Assembly: GCF_016862895.1 (NCBI RefSeq)
Contig: NZ_BONV01000013.1
Coordinates: 124,001-188,000 of the forward strand
Length of the DNA stretch: 64,000 nt
Source of the DNA: Planotetraspora kaengkrachanensis
Lineage (GTDB): Bacteria; Actinomycetota; Actinomycetes; Streptosporangiales; Streptosporangiaceae
Direction of reading: 5' to 3'
Numbering within the stretch: position 1 is the first letter of the stretch; each line of letters starts with the position of its first letter. The translations under genes and the position numbers were made by a program. Below the pieces are notes generated by a model. That model was not told the DNA's origin, searched no databases, and saw only the letters and a program-made list of their open reading frames with translations. Positions 34,875-43,029 of this stretch are shown here, piece by piece.

Positions 34875-36719
34875 TCAGACGACGATCCGCGTCCCGTAGT
34901 CCTCCAGCCAGGAGTTGAACTGGAGCAGCCCCTCCAGCGCGGCCCTGGGGCCCTGGAGGCTGGTGGCGGCCACCGGCTCGGCGAGGATGGCCCGCACCCT
35001 GGCGGTGTCGACCAGAGGCTCGGCGGCGAACCCTCCGCCGTCGAGCAGCCGTGCGGTCTCCGCTCGCAGGGCCAGCTCGTAGCTGGGATCCTGCGTCGAC
35101 GGGTAGGGGCTCTTGACGCGGTCGCGCACCGACACCGGCAGGACGTCCCCCGTGGCCGCCCGCAGAAGGCTCTTCTCCCGGCCGTCGAAGGTCTTCATGC
35201 TCCACGGAGCGTTGAAGACGTAGTCGACCAGCCGGTGATCGCAGAACGGCACCCTGACCTCGAGCCCGACGGCCATGCTCATGCGGTCCTTGCGGTCGAG
35301 CAGGATCTGGACGAACCGGGTGAGGTGCAGGTAGCTGATCTCCCGCATGCGCCGTTCCAGGCCCGTCTCGCCGGGAAGCACCGGCACCTCGGCCATCGCC
35401 TGCTGGTAGCTGTCGGCGCGGTAGGCGGGGATGTCGAGCTTGCGCAGCAGCTGCTCCTCGAGGAAGTGCCCCCTGCTGGTGTGCCCGGCGAGGCCCACGC
35501 CCGCCAGCCACGGGAACGTGCCGGCGTTGACGGCCTCGGGGTCGTGGAACCACCTGTACCCGCCGAACACCTCGTCGGCAGACTCTCCGGACAGGGCGAC
35601 GGTCGAGTGGCCCCTGATCGCCTTGAAGAGCAGGTAGAGCGAGGTGTCCATGTCGCCGATGCCGATGGGCAGGTCACGCGCCCGCAGTACGGCGTCCCGC
35701 ACGGCCGGGTCCATGAGATCGGCCGAGTCGAGGATGATGTCCGCGTGTTGTGAGCCGACGTGCCGCACGAGGTCGTGCACGTAGGGGGTGTCCGGCGTGT
35801 CACGCATCTCGTCGGGCTTGAAGTTCTCGGCGTATCCGGTGAAGTCGACAGAGAAGGACCGGACCTTGCCGTCGCCTTCCAGCGCCCGCGCGGCGAGCGC
35901 GGTCACGGCGCTGGAGTCGAGCCCGCCGGACAGGAGCGTGCACAGCGGGACGTCGGAGATGAGCTGGCGGGTGATGATGTCGTCCAGGAGCTCGCGGACG
36001 GTCCTGACCGTGGTCTCCAGGTCGTCGGTGTGTTCACGCGCCTCCAGCTGCCAGTAGCGCCGCTTGCTCAGTCCCCCGCGGCGGATCCGGACGATCTGGC
36101 CCGGGCGCACCTCGTACATGCCGCGGAAGACGGCGTTCTCCGGCGTCTTGACGAAGGCGAGCAGCTCACGCAGCCCGTCGGCGTCGACCACCGGCCGCAC
36201 CAGCGGGTTGGCCAGGATCGCCTTGGGCTCCGACCCGAAGAGCACACCGGTGGGGGTCGGGTAGTAGTACAGGGGCTTGATGCCCATCCGGTCGCGGACC
36301 AGCAGCAGTTCCTCGCGCCGGGTGTCCCAGATGGCGAAGGCGTACATGCCGTTGAGTCGGGTGACGAAGTCCTCGCCCCATTCCAGGTACGCCTCGAGGA
36401 CGACCTCGGTGTCGCTGGCGGTGCGGAAACGGTGGCCCCGCTGCTTGAGCTCGTCGCGCAGCTCGTGGAAGTTGTACGCCTCGCCGCTGTAGGTCAGGAC
36501 GGCGATCGGCCGGCCGTCCTGCTCGGCGATCATGGGTTGGCGGCCGCCCTCGATGTCGATGATCGCGAGACGCCGGTGACCGAGGGCGGCGTTCGGAGAG
36601 AGCCACAGCCCTTCGGCGTCCGGCCCTCGGCAGGCCATCGTGTCCACCATGGCCTGCGCCGTCCCCCGTGCCTGCTGGAGATCTCGCTCATAGTCGACCC
36701 AGCCGCTGATTCCACACAT
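34875..36719 (-). CDS. asnB: Glutamine-hydrolysing asparagine synthase (AsnB type)
   Basis: A 614-residue two-domain enzyme. The Ntn glutaminase (1 to about 210) begins MCGISG, with Cys2 as nucleophile after Met removal. The synthetase domain has the PPi loop LLSGGLDSSAVTAL and the SGESADEVFGGY segment. Together they make asparagine from aspartate, ATP and glutamine, or a related amidation. The start is fixed at ATG 36719 because Cys must be residue 2. It is placed between xseA and xseB on the opposite strand, which looks like an insertion into an ancestral xseAB pair. Confidence 0.95.
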   Translation of the reverse strand: MCGISGWVDYERDLQQARGTAQAMVDTMACRGPDAEGLWLSPNAALGHRRLAIIDIEGGRQPMIAEQDGRPIAVLTYSGEAYNFHELRDELKQRGHRFRTASDTEVVLEAYLEWGEDFVTRLNGMYAFAIWDTRREELLLVRDRMGIKPLYYYPTPTGVLFGSEPKAILANPLVRPVVDADGLRELLAFVKTPENAVFRGMYEVRPGQIVRIRRGGLSKRRYWQLEAREHTDDLETTVRTVRELLDDIITRQLISDVPLCTLLSGGLDSSAVTALAARALEGDGKVRSFSVDFTGYAENFKPDEMRDTPDTPYVHDLVRHVGSQHADIILDSADLMDPAVRDAVLRARDLPIGIGDMDTSLYLLFKAIRGHSTVALSGESADEVFGGYRWFHDPEAVNAGTFPWLAGVGLAGHTSRGHFLEEQLLRKLDIPAYRADSYQQAMAEVPVLPGETGLERRMREISYLHLTRFVQILLDRKDRMSMAVGLEVRVPFCDHRLVDYVFNAPWSMKTFDGREKSLLRAATGDVLPVSVRDRVKSPYPSTQDPSYELALRAETARLLDGGGFAAEPLVDTARVRAILAEPVAATSLQGPRAALEGLLQFNSWLEDYGTRIVV

Positions 36720-36747
36720 CGTCGAGTCCCCCGACTTCGTCGTAGTG

Positions 36748-36762
36748 GTTAGCCGTGCTAAC
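36748..36762. promoter_or_regulatory. Inverted repeat upstream of asnB
   Basis: GTTAGC-CGT-GCTAAC is a perfect 6+6 inverted repeat, 29 bases upstream of the asnB start in an AT-richer stretch that must hold its promoter. It resembles a dimeric repressor site. The spacing does not fit the DtxR/IdeR iron box. Confidence 0.45.
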
Positions 36763-36844
36763 TGAAAAACGTTCAAATATGCAGTTTTATGCCCATATCG
36801 GACACTCAACATTCCGAAGCGCGATGGCCTCTAGGGTGGGGGAC

Positions 36845-37084
36845 GTGGCTGAGGACAAGCAGACGCCGTCGTACGAGCAGGCCCGGGAAGAGCTGACCGA
36901 GGTCGTGCGCCGGCTGGAAACGGGCGGGCTCACGCTGGAGCAGTCCATCGAGCTCTGGGAGCGCGGCGAGAAGCTGGCCGCGCTCTGCGAGGAGTGGCTG
37001 CAGGGCGCCCGAGTGAAGCTCGCCGCCGCGATGGCGCAGCGCCAGGAGCCCCAGGCGAACGGATCCGACGAGGCGCCCTTCTGA
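36845..37084 (+). CDS. xseB: Exodeoxyribonuclease VII small subunit
   Basis: A 79-residue helical XseB: SYEQAREELTEVVRRLETGGLTLEQSIELWERGEKLAALCEEWLQGARVKL is the family pattern. GTG 36845 gives the normal length; TAGGGT (36832-36837) ends 7 bases before it, so the mRNA is probably leaderless. Longer in-frame starts at 36755 and 36824 add residues unrelated to the family. It binds XseA to form ExoVII. Confidence 0.93.
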   Translation: MAEDKQTPSYEQAREELTEVVRRLETGGLTLEQSIELWERGEKLAALCEEWLQGARVKLAAAMAQRQEPQANGSDEAPF

Positions 37085-37174
37085 CGGGCGGCGCCTCGGC
37101 GCGGCGGGCCAGGGAGCGAGCCAGGCGTGCGGTGCCTCAGCCAGGCCAGGCCGGGGAGCGAGGCGTGCGGCGGC

Positions 37175-37714
37175 TCAGCCGGCCGCGGCGGGCCGGGTCT
37201 GGGGCGTGAGCGAGGCGGCCAGATCCGTCAGCTCCTGCCAGTCGGCCGAGCCGGTGACGACCACCGCGTGGGTCGGCTGGATCTGCACGAGAGATCGCTG
37301 GTTCTTGTCGGAGCGGAACCGCTCCTGCCAGGCCGTGCCGTTGATCTGACGGCTTCCCGTGACCTTGTCGGTGTTGGCCATCCGGTTGGCGAAATCGACC
37401 GGGGGCTGCTCGTTGCTCTGGGCGACCAGGGCGTGCATCTGCTTGCCGGTGGCGAAGCCCAGCCGCCAGGTGACGGTGGACCCGTCCTGGGTGAGCGTAG
37501 AGCTGTTGGGCACCCAGTTCTGCGGGACCTGCCGGGGCGCCTCGACGGGATACGACGCGGCGCGGACGGCGTTGGCCTGGTCGATCGAGTAGTCGACCCT
37601 CGGCACGTGCTGCGTCCCGCTCTGCGGCGTGACGAGCAGGAACAGCCCGACCGCGGCGAGGCAAACGAACAGGGCGAACGCGTAGCCGTAGAAACCCTGA
37701 GTGAATCGTCCCAC
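37175..37714 (-). CDS. DUF4245 membrane-anchored protein
   Basis: A 179-residue protein with an N-terminal TM helix (GYAFALFVCLAAVGLFLLVT, about 9-28) and an extracytoplasmic domain of the actinobacterial DUF4245 type (DYSIDQANAVRAASYPVEAP, WVPNSSTL, WRLGFATGKQMHALVAQS). GTG 37714 is chosen because TAATCT ends 8 bases before it and family similarity begins there. Function unknown. It is convergent with xseB and downstream of the TetR gene. Confidence 0.85.
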   Translation of the reverse strand: MGRFTQGFYGYAFALFVCLAAVGLFLLVTPQSGTQHVPRVDYSIDQANAVRAASYPVEAPRQVPQNWVPNSSTLTQDGSTVTWRLGFATGKQMHALVAQSNEQPPVDFANRMANTDKVTGSRQINGTAWQERFRSDKNQRSLVQIQPTHAVVVTGSADWQELTDLAASLTPQTRPAAAG

Positions 37715-37725
37715 GTGACGGCAGA

Positions 37726-38316
37726 TTACCCGGTCGTGCGGGCGATGATGAGCAGAGCGTCCTCGGCCAGCTTGCGGGCGGCCTCGGGATCCTCGGAGAG
37801 AGTGACCTCCTGGACGACGGCGGAAAGGGCGCCGGTGACCACGATGACCAGGGTGTCCTCGTGTTCGAACAGCGCCGCCGTCCGCCGGGCCCACTGGCGG
37901 AGCCGATCACGCATGATGACCTCGAACCCGGGTGGGGCGTCACCCCGCAGGAAGAGGGCGGCGAGGTCGCGCTCCGCGAGGCAGCCGTCGAGGTAGGCCC
38001 GCGCTCCGGCGAGGAACAGGGGCATCGGCCCGTTCTCCCCGGCCGCCCGGGCGTCCTGGACCGCCTGCCGGGTCCGCTGGGTCTGACGGTGCTGGAACTC
38101 CTCGAAGAGCGTCAGATAGAGGTCGGCCTTGCCCGAGAAATGGTGGTAGAGGCTGCCCACGCTCGCTCCGGCACGCGCCACCACCTCGGTCACACCGGCC
38201 TCGGCGAAGCCGCTTGTGACGAAAATCTCCCTGGCGGCGTCGAGAAGCGCACCCCGCGTGGCGGCTCCACGCTCTGACGTGCGCACTGTTACCGTTCGCT
38301 CGGTGTCGCTGCTCAT
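37726..38316 (-). CDS. TetR-family transcriptional regulator
   Basis: A 196-residue TetR regulator. The N-terminal HTH (residues about 15-65; ILVTSGFAEAGVTEVVARAGASVGSLYHHFSGKADLY, with minor variation at its start) is intact and a helical ligand-binding domain follows. ATG 38316 lies 7 bases after TATCGT, a leaderless pattern. It is divergent from glpX and just upstream of the DUF4245 gene, so either may be a target. The ligand is unknown. Confidence 0.9.
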   Translation of the reverse strand: MSSDTERTVTVRTSERGAATRGALLDAAREIFVTSGFAEAGVTEVVARAGASVGSLYHHFSGKADLYLTLFEEFQHRQTQRTRQAVQDARAAGENGPMPLFLAGARAYLDGCLAERDLAALFLRGDAPPGFEVIMRDRLRQWARRTAALFEHEDTLVIVVTGALSAVVQEVTLSEDPEAARKLAEDALLIIARTTG

Positions 38317-38455
38317 GACGGCGACGATATCCCGCCCCGCCTCCCCTGGGGCACTCCCGGACCAAATGGCCCTTCACCTGCGACGACAGGTCCAGACCAA
38401 TCGGACAAAGCGGGGTCGGGGGAACTACGATCTCTCGTAGACGGGAAGGGGATCG

Positions 38456-39484
38456 ATGTCCGACCACGTACCGGCCGCCCTGGCGACGGGCGAGCACGCA
38501 CCCGACCGAAACCTGGCACTCGAACTTGTACGGGTGACCGAGGCCGCCGCGATGGCCGCCGCCCGCTGGGTGGGCCGCGGGGACAAGAACGGGGCCGACG
38601 GCGCCGCCGTCAACGCGATGCGCCAACTGATCAACACGGTCTCCATGCGAGGCGTGGTGGTGATCGGCGAGGGCGAGAAGGACAACGCGCCCATGTTGTT
38701 CAACGGCGAGGAGGTGGGCGACGGCACCGGACCCGAATGCGACGTGGCGGTCGACCCCATCGACGGCACCCGGCTGTGCGCCCTCGGCATGAACAACGCG
38801 ATCTCCGTCATCGCCGTGGGAGAGCGCGGCTCGATGTACGACCCGTCCGCGGTCTTCTACATGGAGAAGCTGGTCACGGGCCCGGAGGCCGCCGACAAGG
38901 TCGACATCGAGGCGCCCGTCGCGGCCAACGTCAAGGCGGTGGCCAAGGCCAAGGGCGGCAAGCCGTCCGACGTGACGGTCGTCATCCTCGACCGGCCCCG
39001 GCACGAGGGCATCGTCAAGGAGATCAGGGAGACCGGGGCGCGGATCCGGTTCATCACCGACGGCGACGTGGCGGGCGCGATCATGGCGGCCCGCGCCGGG
39101 ACCGGCGTCGACCTGATGCTCGGCGTCGGCGGCACCCCGGAGGGCATCGTGGCGGCCTGCGCCCTGAAGTGCCTGGGCGGGGTCATCCAGGGCAAGCTGT
39201 GGCCCCGTGACGACCAGGAGCGCGCCAAGGCCCTCGACGCCGGGCTCGACCTCAACCAGGTGCTGACGACCGACGACCTGGTCCGCTCCGACGACGTGTT
39301 CTTCGCGGCGAGCGGGATCACCGACGGCGAGCTGATGTACGGCGTGCGGTTCAAGGGCGGGGCCGCCGTGACGAACTCGCTGGTCATGCGGGGCCGGTCC
39401 GGCACCATCCGCAAGATCGAGAGCGAGCACCGGCTGTGGAAGCTCGGGGCCTACAGCGCGATCAACTTCGACACGGCCGTCTGA
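38456..39484 (+). CDS. glpX: Class II fructose-1,6-bisphosphatase GlpX
   Basis: A 342-residue GlpX, the gluconeogenic fructose-1,6-bisphosphatase of most actinobacteria. Metal and phosphate-binding motifs are [24 protein letters not shown], the [14 protein letters not shown] block and [19 protein letters not shown] 38456 follows GAAGGGG. An inverted repeat, ACCTG-N6-CAGGT (38376-38391), lies 65 bases upstream and may be regulatory. Confidence 0.97.
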   Translation: MSDHVPAALATGEHAPDRNLALELVRVTEAAAMAAARWVGRGDKNGADGAAVNAMRQLINTVSMRGVVVIGEGEKDNAPMLFNGEEVGDGTGPECDVAVDPIDGTRLCALGMNNAISVIAVGERGSMYDPSAVFYMEKLVTGPEAADKVDIEAPVAANVKAVAKAKGGKPSDVTVVILDRPRHEGIVKEIRETGARIRFITDGDVAGAIMAARAGTGVDLMLGVGGTPEGIVAACALKCLGGVIQGKLWPRDDQERAKALDAGLDLNQVLTTDDLVRSDDVFFAASGITDGELMYGVRFKGGAAVTNSLVMRGRSGTIRKIESEHRLWKLGAYSAINFDTAV

Positions 39485-39501
39485 GGACGCGCCGGTCTGA
39501 C

Positions 39502-39534
39502 GATCGCGGCGGCCCAAGAAGGAACGCCGCGGTC
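39502..39534. terminator. Hairpin between glpX and the DUF1707 gene
   Basis: A 10-base-pair stem with one G-T pair (39502-39511 with 39525-39534) and a 13-base loop, between convergent stops. Confidence 0.6.
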
Positions 39535-39553
39535 CGGGGGCGGAGGGCGGGCG

Positions 39554-40210
39554 TCAGGTCCGGCGGAAGAGGCCCTTTTTGGGGCGCCGCGGCGACTTGG
39601 CGACGACCTTGCCGCCCAGCACGAATCCCGCCAGTTCGATGACGGGCGCGTCCGGCGCGTGTCCGGTCGCGCCGGGCGGCAGCCGTACCTCGTCGCGAAC
39701 GGAGCCCACCCGTGCCGACGGAGCGGTCACGATGCGCACCCCCTCGGGGACGATCAGCGTGACCGTGCCGGCCATGACCGCGAGCTGGACCACGACCCGG
39801 CGTGACTGGAGCAGGGCCTCGCACAGGTCCATGGTGACCCGGCCGCCCAGGGACGTCACGGGGACGTGTGAGGGGACGACCCAGCGGCCGCCACGGGTTT
39901 CGCTGCGGAAGAAGGCCGTCAACGGGCGGCCGTCCATGCGCAGCGGCTGGTCGTCCGGAGGCAGGAGATCCACGGTCAGCGCGGCGAGGTCGCCGAGCGT
40001 CCGGGCGGCGTAGGCCTGCGCGACCCGCTCCTCGTGCTCGGGATGGCTCAGCCTGCCGTCGGTCACCGCGTCCGTCAGGACGGCGATCACCCGCTCCCGG
40101 TCCGCGTCGGAGGCCCGCAGGTCCTCCGTGGGAGCCGTCTGCGGGCTCCGCGCGGCGATGAGGGCGGACAGGAGGTTGTTCAGCCGGGACTCGCGTGACT
40201 CGCTGCTCAC
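39554..40210 (-). CDS. DUF1707 (SHOCT-like) protein with LiaF-like C-terminal domain
   Basis: A 218-residue soluble protein. The DUF1707 module (RASDADRERVIAVLTDAVTDGRLSHPEHEERVAQAYAARTLGDL, about residues 29-75) is common in actinobacterial membrane-associated proteins. The C-terminal half (about 95-205) is a strand-rich LiaF/DUF2154-like domain (VTMDLCEALLQSRRVVVQLAVMAGTVTLIVPEGV). GTG 40210 lies 7 bases after TAGTCT (leaderless). No enzyme motif. It is divergent from the MFS gene. Confidence 0.85.
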   Translation of the reverse strand: MSSESRESRLNNLLSALIAARSPQTAPTEDLRASDADRERVIAVLTDAVTDGRLSHPEHEERVAQAYAARTLGDLAALTVDLLPPDDQPLRMDGRPLTAFFRSETRGGRWVVPSHVPVTSLGGRVTMDLCEALLQSRRVVVQLAVMAGTVTLIVPEGVRIVTAPSARVGSVRDEVRLPPGATGHAPDAPVIELAGFVLGGKVVAKSPRRPKKGLFRRT

Positions 40211-40321
40211 ATCTTCGAGACTAAACCGATTCGTCGGGTCGATCACCCGACCATTGACCACATGGTCCACGACTCCTAATCTGACGGAACTTGAACCCCC
40301 CTCATGTTCGCGGAGGCCTCG

Positions 40322-41503
40322 GTGCCCCAACCTCGCGACCGGCAGGCACGCCTCGCCACTTTCGCCGTCTTCTTCGTCCAGGGCCTCACGTTCGCCACCC
40401 TGCTCACCCAGGTCTCCGCACTTCAGAACAGACATGGACTGACTGACGGCGAACTGTCGATCCTGCTGCTCGTGGTCCCGGTCATCGCGGGAATCGGCAG
40501 CGTGGTCGCGGGGAGTCTCGCGACCCGGTTCGGCAGCCGCTGGATCCTCAGGTTCGTCCAGCCGCTCGCGTGCGTGGCGGTCGTCCTGGCCGGCGCCGCC
40601 CCCAACGTCCCGTCGCTCGTGGCGGCCAACGTCCTGTTCGGGCTCAGCCTCGGCGGGGTCGACGCCGGGATGAACATGCAGGGCGTCACCGTCGAGCGCC
40701 GGTACGGCCGGCCCATCCTGACGGGCTTCCACGCCCTGTGGAGCGCGGCGGCGGTCATCGGCGCCCTGTGGGCATCGGCCGCCGGCGGCATGGATCTCAG
40801 CCTGCCCGTGACGTTCGCGATCGCCCTGGCCCCCGCCGTGGTCATCTCCCTGATCGCCTCCACCTGGCTCTGCACGCCGGAGGAGGAGCACGTGGAGGTG
40901 GCGGCCACAGAGGCGGGGCCGGGCGTCCCGTGGAAGGCGATCATCCCGCTCTGCCTCGCGATGGCCTTCCTCTACGTGGGCGACGCGTCGATCTCCAACT
41001 TCGGCTCCGTCTTCATGGACAAGATCATGCACGCGTCGGCGGCGGTGGTGCCTTTGGCGCTAGGCGCCTACCAGGCCACCACGTTCGTCGTGCGGATCGG
41101 CGGCGACCTCGCCGTCCGCAAGTGGGGGCCCGCCATGATCGTCCGGCTCGGCGGCGCTGTGGCCACGCTCGGCTTCGTCGCGATCGTGCTCGCACCGTCG
41201 GAGCCGCTGGCCATCGCCGGTTTCGCGCTCACCGGGATCGGCCTGTCGGTCGTCGCGCCCCAGTCGTTCTCGGCCGCCGGCCGCCTGGACCCGGCGGGGA
41301 CGGGCGTGGCGATCGCGAGGGTCAACATGTTCAACTACGTGGGCTTCATCGTCGGCGCGGCCCTGGTCGGCGGCATCGCGGACGCCTCCGACTACCGGAT
41401 CGCGTTCACCGCGCCGCTGGTGCTCGCCGCCGTCATCATCCTGCTCGCCCGGGGATTCCAGCCTCGTACGGCTCCCGCCGAGGCGGCGCCCGCGGCCCCC
41501 TGA
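40322..41503 (+). CDS. MFS transporter (drug/sugar efflux type)
   Basis: A 393-residue transporter with 12 predicted TM helices. The loop 2-3 motif ATRFGSRWILRF and the helix-5 region VLFGLSLGGVDAGMNMQGVTVE resemble the fucose-permease/YbjJ-like MFS branch. GTG 40322 is chosen since GGAGG lies 5 bases upstream; ATG 40304 would put that site inside the gene. The substrate is unknown. It ends at a four-copy tandem repeat and a hairpin. Confidence 0.9.
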   Translation: MPQPRDRQARLATFAVFFVQGLTFATLLTQVSALQNRHGLTDGELSILLLVVPVIAGIGSVVAGSLATRFGSRWILRFVQPLACVAVVLAGAAPNVPSLVAANVLFGLSLGGVDAGMNMQGVTVERRYGRPILTGFHALWSAAAVIGALWASAAGGMDLSLPVTFAIALAPAVVISLIASTWLCTPEEEHVEVAATEAGPGVPWKAIIPLCLAMAFLYVGDASISNFGSVFMDKIMHASAAVVPLALGAYQATTFVVRIGGDLAVRKWGPAMIVRLGGAVATLGFVAIVLAPSEPLAIAGFALTGIGLSVVAPQSFSAAGRLDPAGTGVAIARVNMFNYVGFIVGAALVGGIADASDYRIAFTAPLVLAAVIILLARGFQPRTAPAEAAPAAP

Positions 41504-41546
41504 GACTGGCCCTGAGACGGGCCCGAGACGGGCCCGAGACGGGCCC
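41502..41546. repeat. Four-copy GAGACGGGCCC tandem repeat
   Basis: GAGAC(T/G)GGCCC occurs at 41502-41512, 41514-41524, 41525-41535 and 41536-41546. The first unit overlaps the MFS stop codon and has one mismatch. Confidence 0.9.
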
Positions 41547-41551
41547 GCGTT

Positions 41552-41572
41552 CGGGGCGGCCGATCCGCCCCG
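41552..41572. terminator. Hairpin between MFS and MocR genes
   Basis: CGGGGCGG-CCGAT-CCGCCCCG gives an 8-base-pair perfect stem with a 5-base loop between convergent genes. Confidence 0.65.
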
Positions 41573-41594
41573 GGCGCGCCTTCCGCCTCACGGG

Positions 41595-42962
41595 TCATCC
41601 GACGCGCTCGGCGGCCTCCTCGACCGCCCGCAGGATGCGGTGGGCGGGCAACCGCGCGAACCCGATGACGAGCGCCGGGGGCCTCCTGCGCGCCCCCTCC
41701 CAGGTCACCGGCTCCACGCTCAGGCCGGCGGTCCTCGCCGCCTCGGCGACGGCCTCCTGCCGGCCGTCCGGCAGTTCGGCGTAGAGGTGGAGCCCGGCGG
41801 ATATGCCGTGCACCGTGATCTCCGGGAGATGCTCGGCGAGGGCGTCCACCAGTGCGTCCCTGCGCACCCGGTACTCCCTGCGCATGCGGCGCAGGTGCCT
41901 GTCGTAGCCGCCCGACGCGACGAGGTGGGCGAGCACGTGCTGGTCGATGACGGGCGAGCCGAGGTCGAGTTCGCCCCTGGCCCGCCGTACGGAACCGGCG
42001 ATGTGCGGCGGCGCAGCCAGCCAGCCGAGCCGCAGCCCGGGGGCGAGCGACTTGCTGACGCTGCCCGCCAGGACGACCCGGTCGGGGGCGAGCCCCTGCA
42101 GGCAGCCCACGGGCTCCCGGTCGAACCGGAAGTCGGCGTCGTAGTCGTCCTCCAGGATCAGCGCCCCGGTCCGCGACGCCCATGCGATCAGCTCGGCCCT
42201 GCGGCGGGGCGACAGGACGACTCCCGTCGGGTACTGGTGCGCGGGCGTGAGGAGGACGGCCTCGGCGCCCGTCCTCGCCAGTTCCTCGGCCACCATGCCC
42301 TCCTCGTCGACGGGCACCGGGATCAGGTCGGCCCCCGCGCGTGCCAGCAGCGGAAGCTGTCGCGGGCTCGTCGGGTCCTCGACGGCGAGGGCCACCCTGC
42401 GGCCCGCCCTCTCCGCCAGGACGCGGACGACCAGGCTGAGCCCCTGCGCCATGCCGGTGACGATCACCAGGTTCTCCGGAGTCGCGTCCGCGGCGCGCAC
42501 GCGGCGCAGATAGGGCGCCAACTGCTCGCGCAGCGCGGGGACGCCGCCGGGGTCGCCGTAGTCGAACGCGTCGTTGGGCATCGTGGTCAGCACGTGCCTG
42601 ATCGCCGCGAGCCACGCCTGCCGCGGGAACGCCGCCAGGTCGGGAGAGGTCGGCCGGTGCCCGTAGTACGGCGCGGCGGGCTCGGGGCCGTCTCCGGCGG
42701 CTCCGGAGGGCTGACTGGGCGCGGCCGCCACCCGGGTGCCCGCGCCGACCCTCGCCTCGAGGAAGCCCTCAGCGACCAGTTGCTCGTACGCCTCGACCAC
42801 GACGCCGCGCGACAGCCCGAGATCCCGTGCGAGGTCCCTGCTGGCGGGGAGGCGGGTGCCCTGGGCCAGGCGCCCCGAGCGGATCGACTCTCTCAGCTCG
42901 CGGGCGACCTGTCCGGCGAGCCCGCCCGCGCTCCGGTCGAGGGCGAGATGCAGATCGGCCAT
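41595..42962 (-). CDS. MocR/PdxR-type GntR-aminotransferase regulator
   Basis: A 455-residue fusion. The N-terminal GntR winged HTH (residues 1-75; TRLPASRDLARDLGLSRGVVVEAYEQLVAEGFL) is followed by a fold-type I aminotransferase domain (about 110-450). The PLP lysine is in LAGSVSKSLAPGLRLGW and the PLP-binding Asp in LILEDDYDADFR. MocR proteins use PLP or an amino acid as effector. It is divergent from the EamA transporter with 67 bases between; the intergenic region carries repeated ATTGG half-sites. It probably controls that exporter. Confidence 0.93.
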   Translation of the reverse strand: MADLHLALDRSAGGLAGQVARELRESIRSGRLAQGTRLPASRDLARDLGLSRGVVVEAYEQLVAEGFLEARVGAGTRVAAAPSQPSGAAGDGPEPAAPYYGHRPTSPDLAAFPRQAWLAAIRHVLTTMPNDAFDYGDPGGVPALREQLAPYLRRVRAADATPENLVIVTGMAQGLSLVVRVLAERAGRRVALAVEDPTSPRQLPLLARAGADLIPVPVDEEGMVAEELARTGAEAVLLTPAHQYPTGVVLSPRRRAELIAWASRTGALILEDDYDADFRFDREPVGCLQGLAPDRVVLAGSVSKSLAPGLRLGWLAAPPHIAGSVRRARGELDLGSPVIDQHVLAHLVASGGYDRHLRRMRREYRVRRDALVDALAEHLPEITVHGISAGLHLYAELPDGRQEAVAEAARTAGLSVEPVTWEGARRRPPALVIGFARLPAHRILRAVEEAAERVG

Positions 42963-43010
42963 TGGTACTCGATTCCACGGCCCGATTGGACCCGTTCAGT
43001 GAACCATTGG
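42961..43010. promoter_or_regulatory. ATTGG repeats in the MocR-EamA intergenic region
   Basis: ATTGG occurs three times on the same strand at 42961-42965, 42985-42989 and 43006-43010. The outer two are within CCATTGG. Spacings of 24 and 21 bases are near two helical turns, a layout known for MocR-family operators. The first copy overlaps the regulator's start codon. Confidence 0.5.
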
Positions 43011-43029
43011 CTTCCTAACATCTCCACAC

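Noticed and set aside
36748-36762. DtxR/IdeR iron box
   Set aside because: The iron box needs TTAGGTTAG-S-CTAACCTAA; here the half-sites are three bases apart and lack the outer TTAG.
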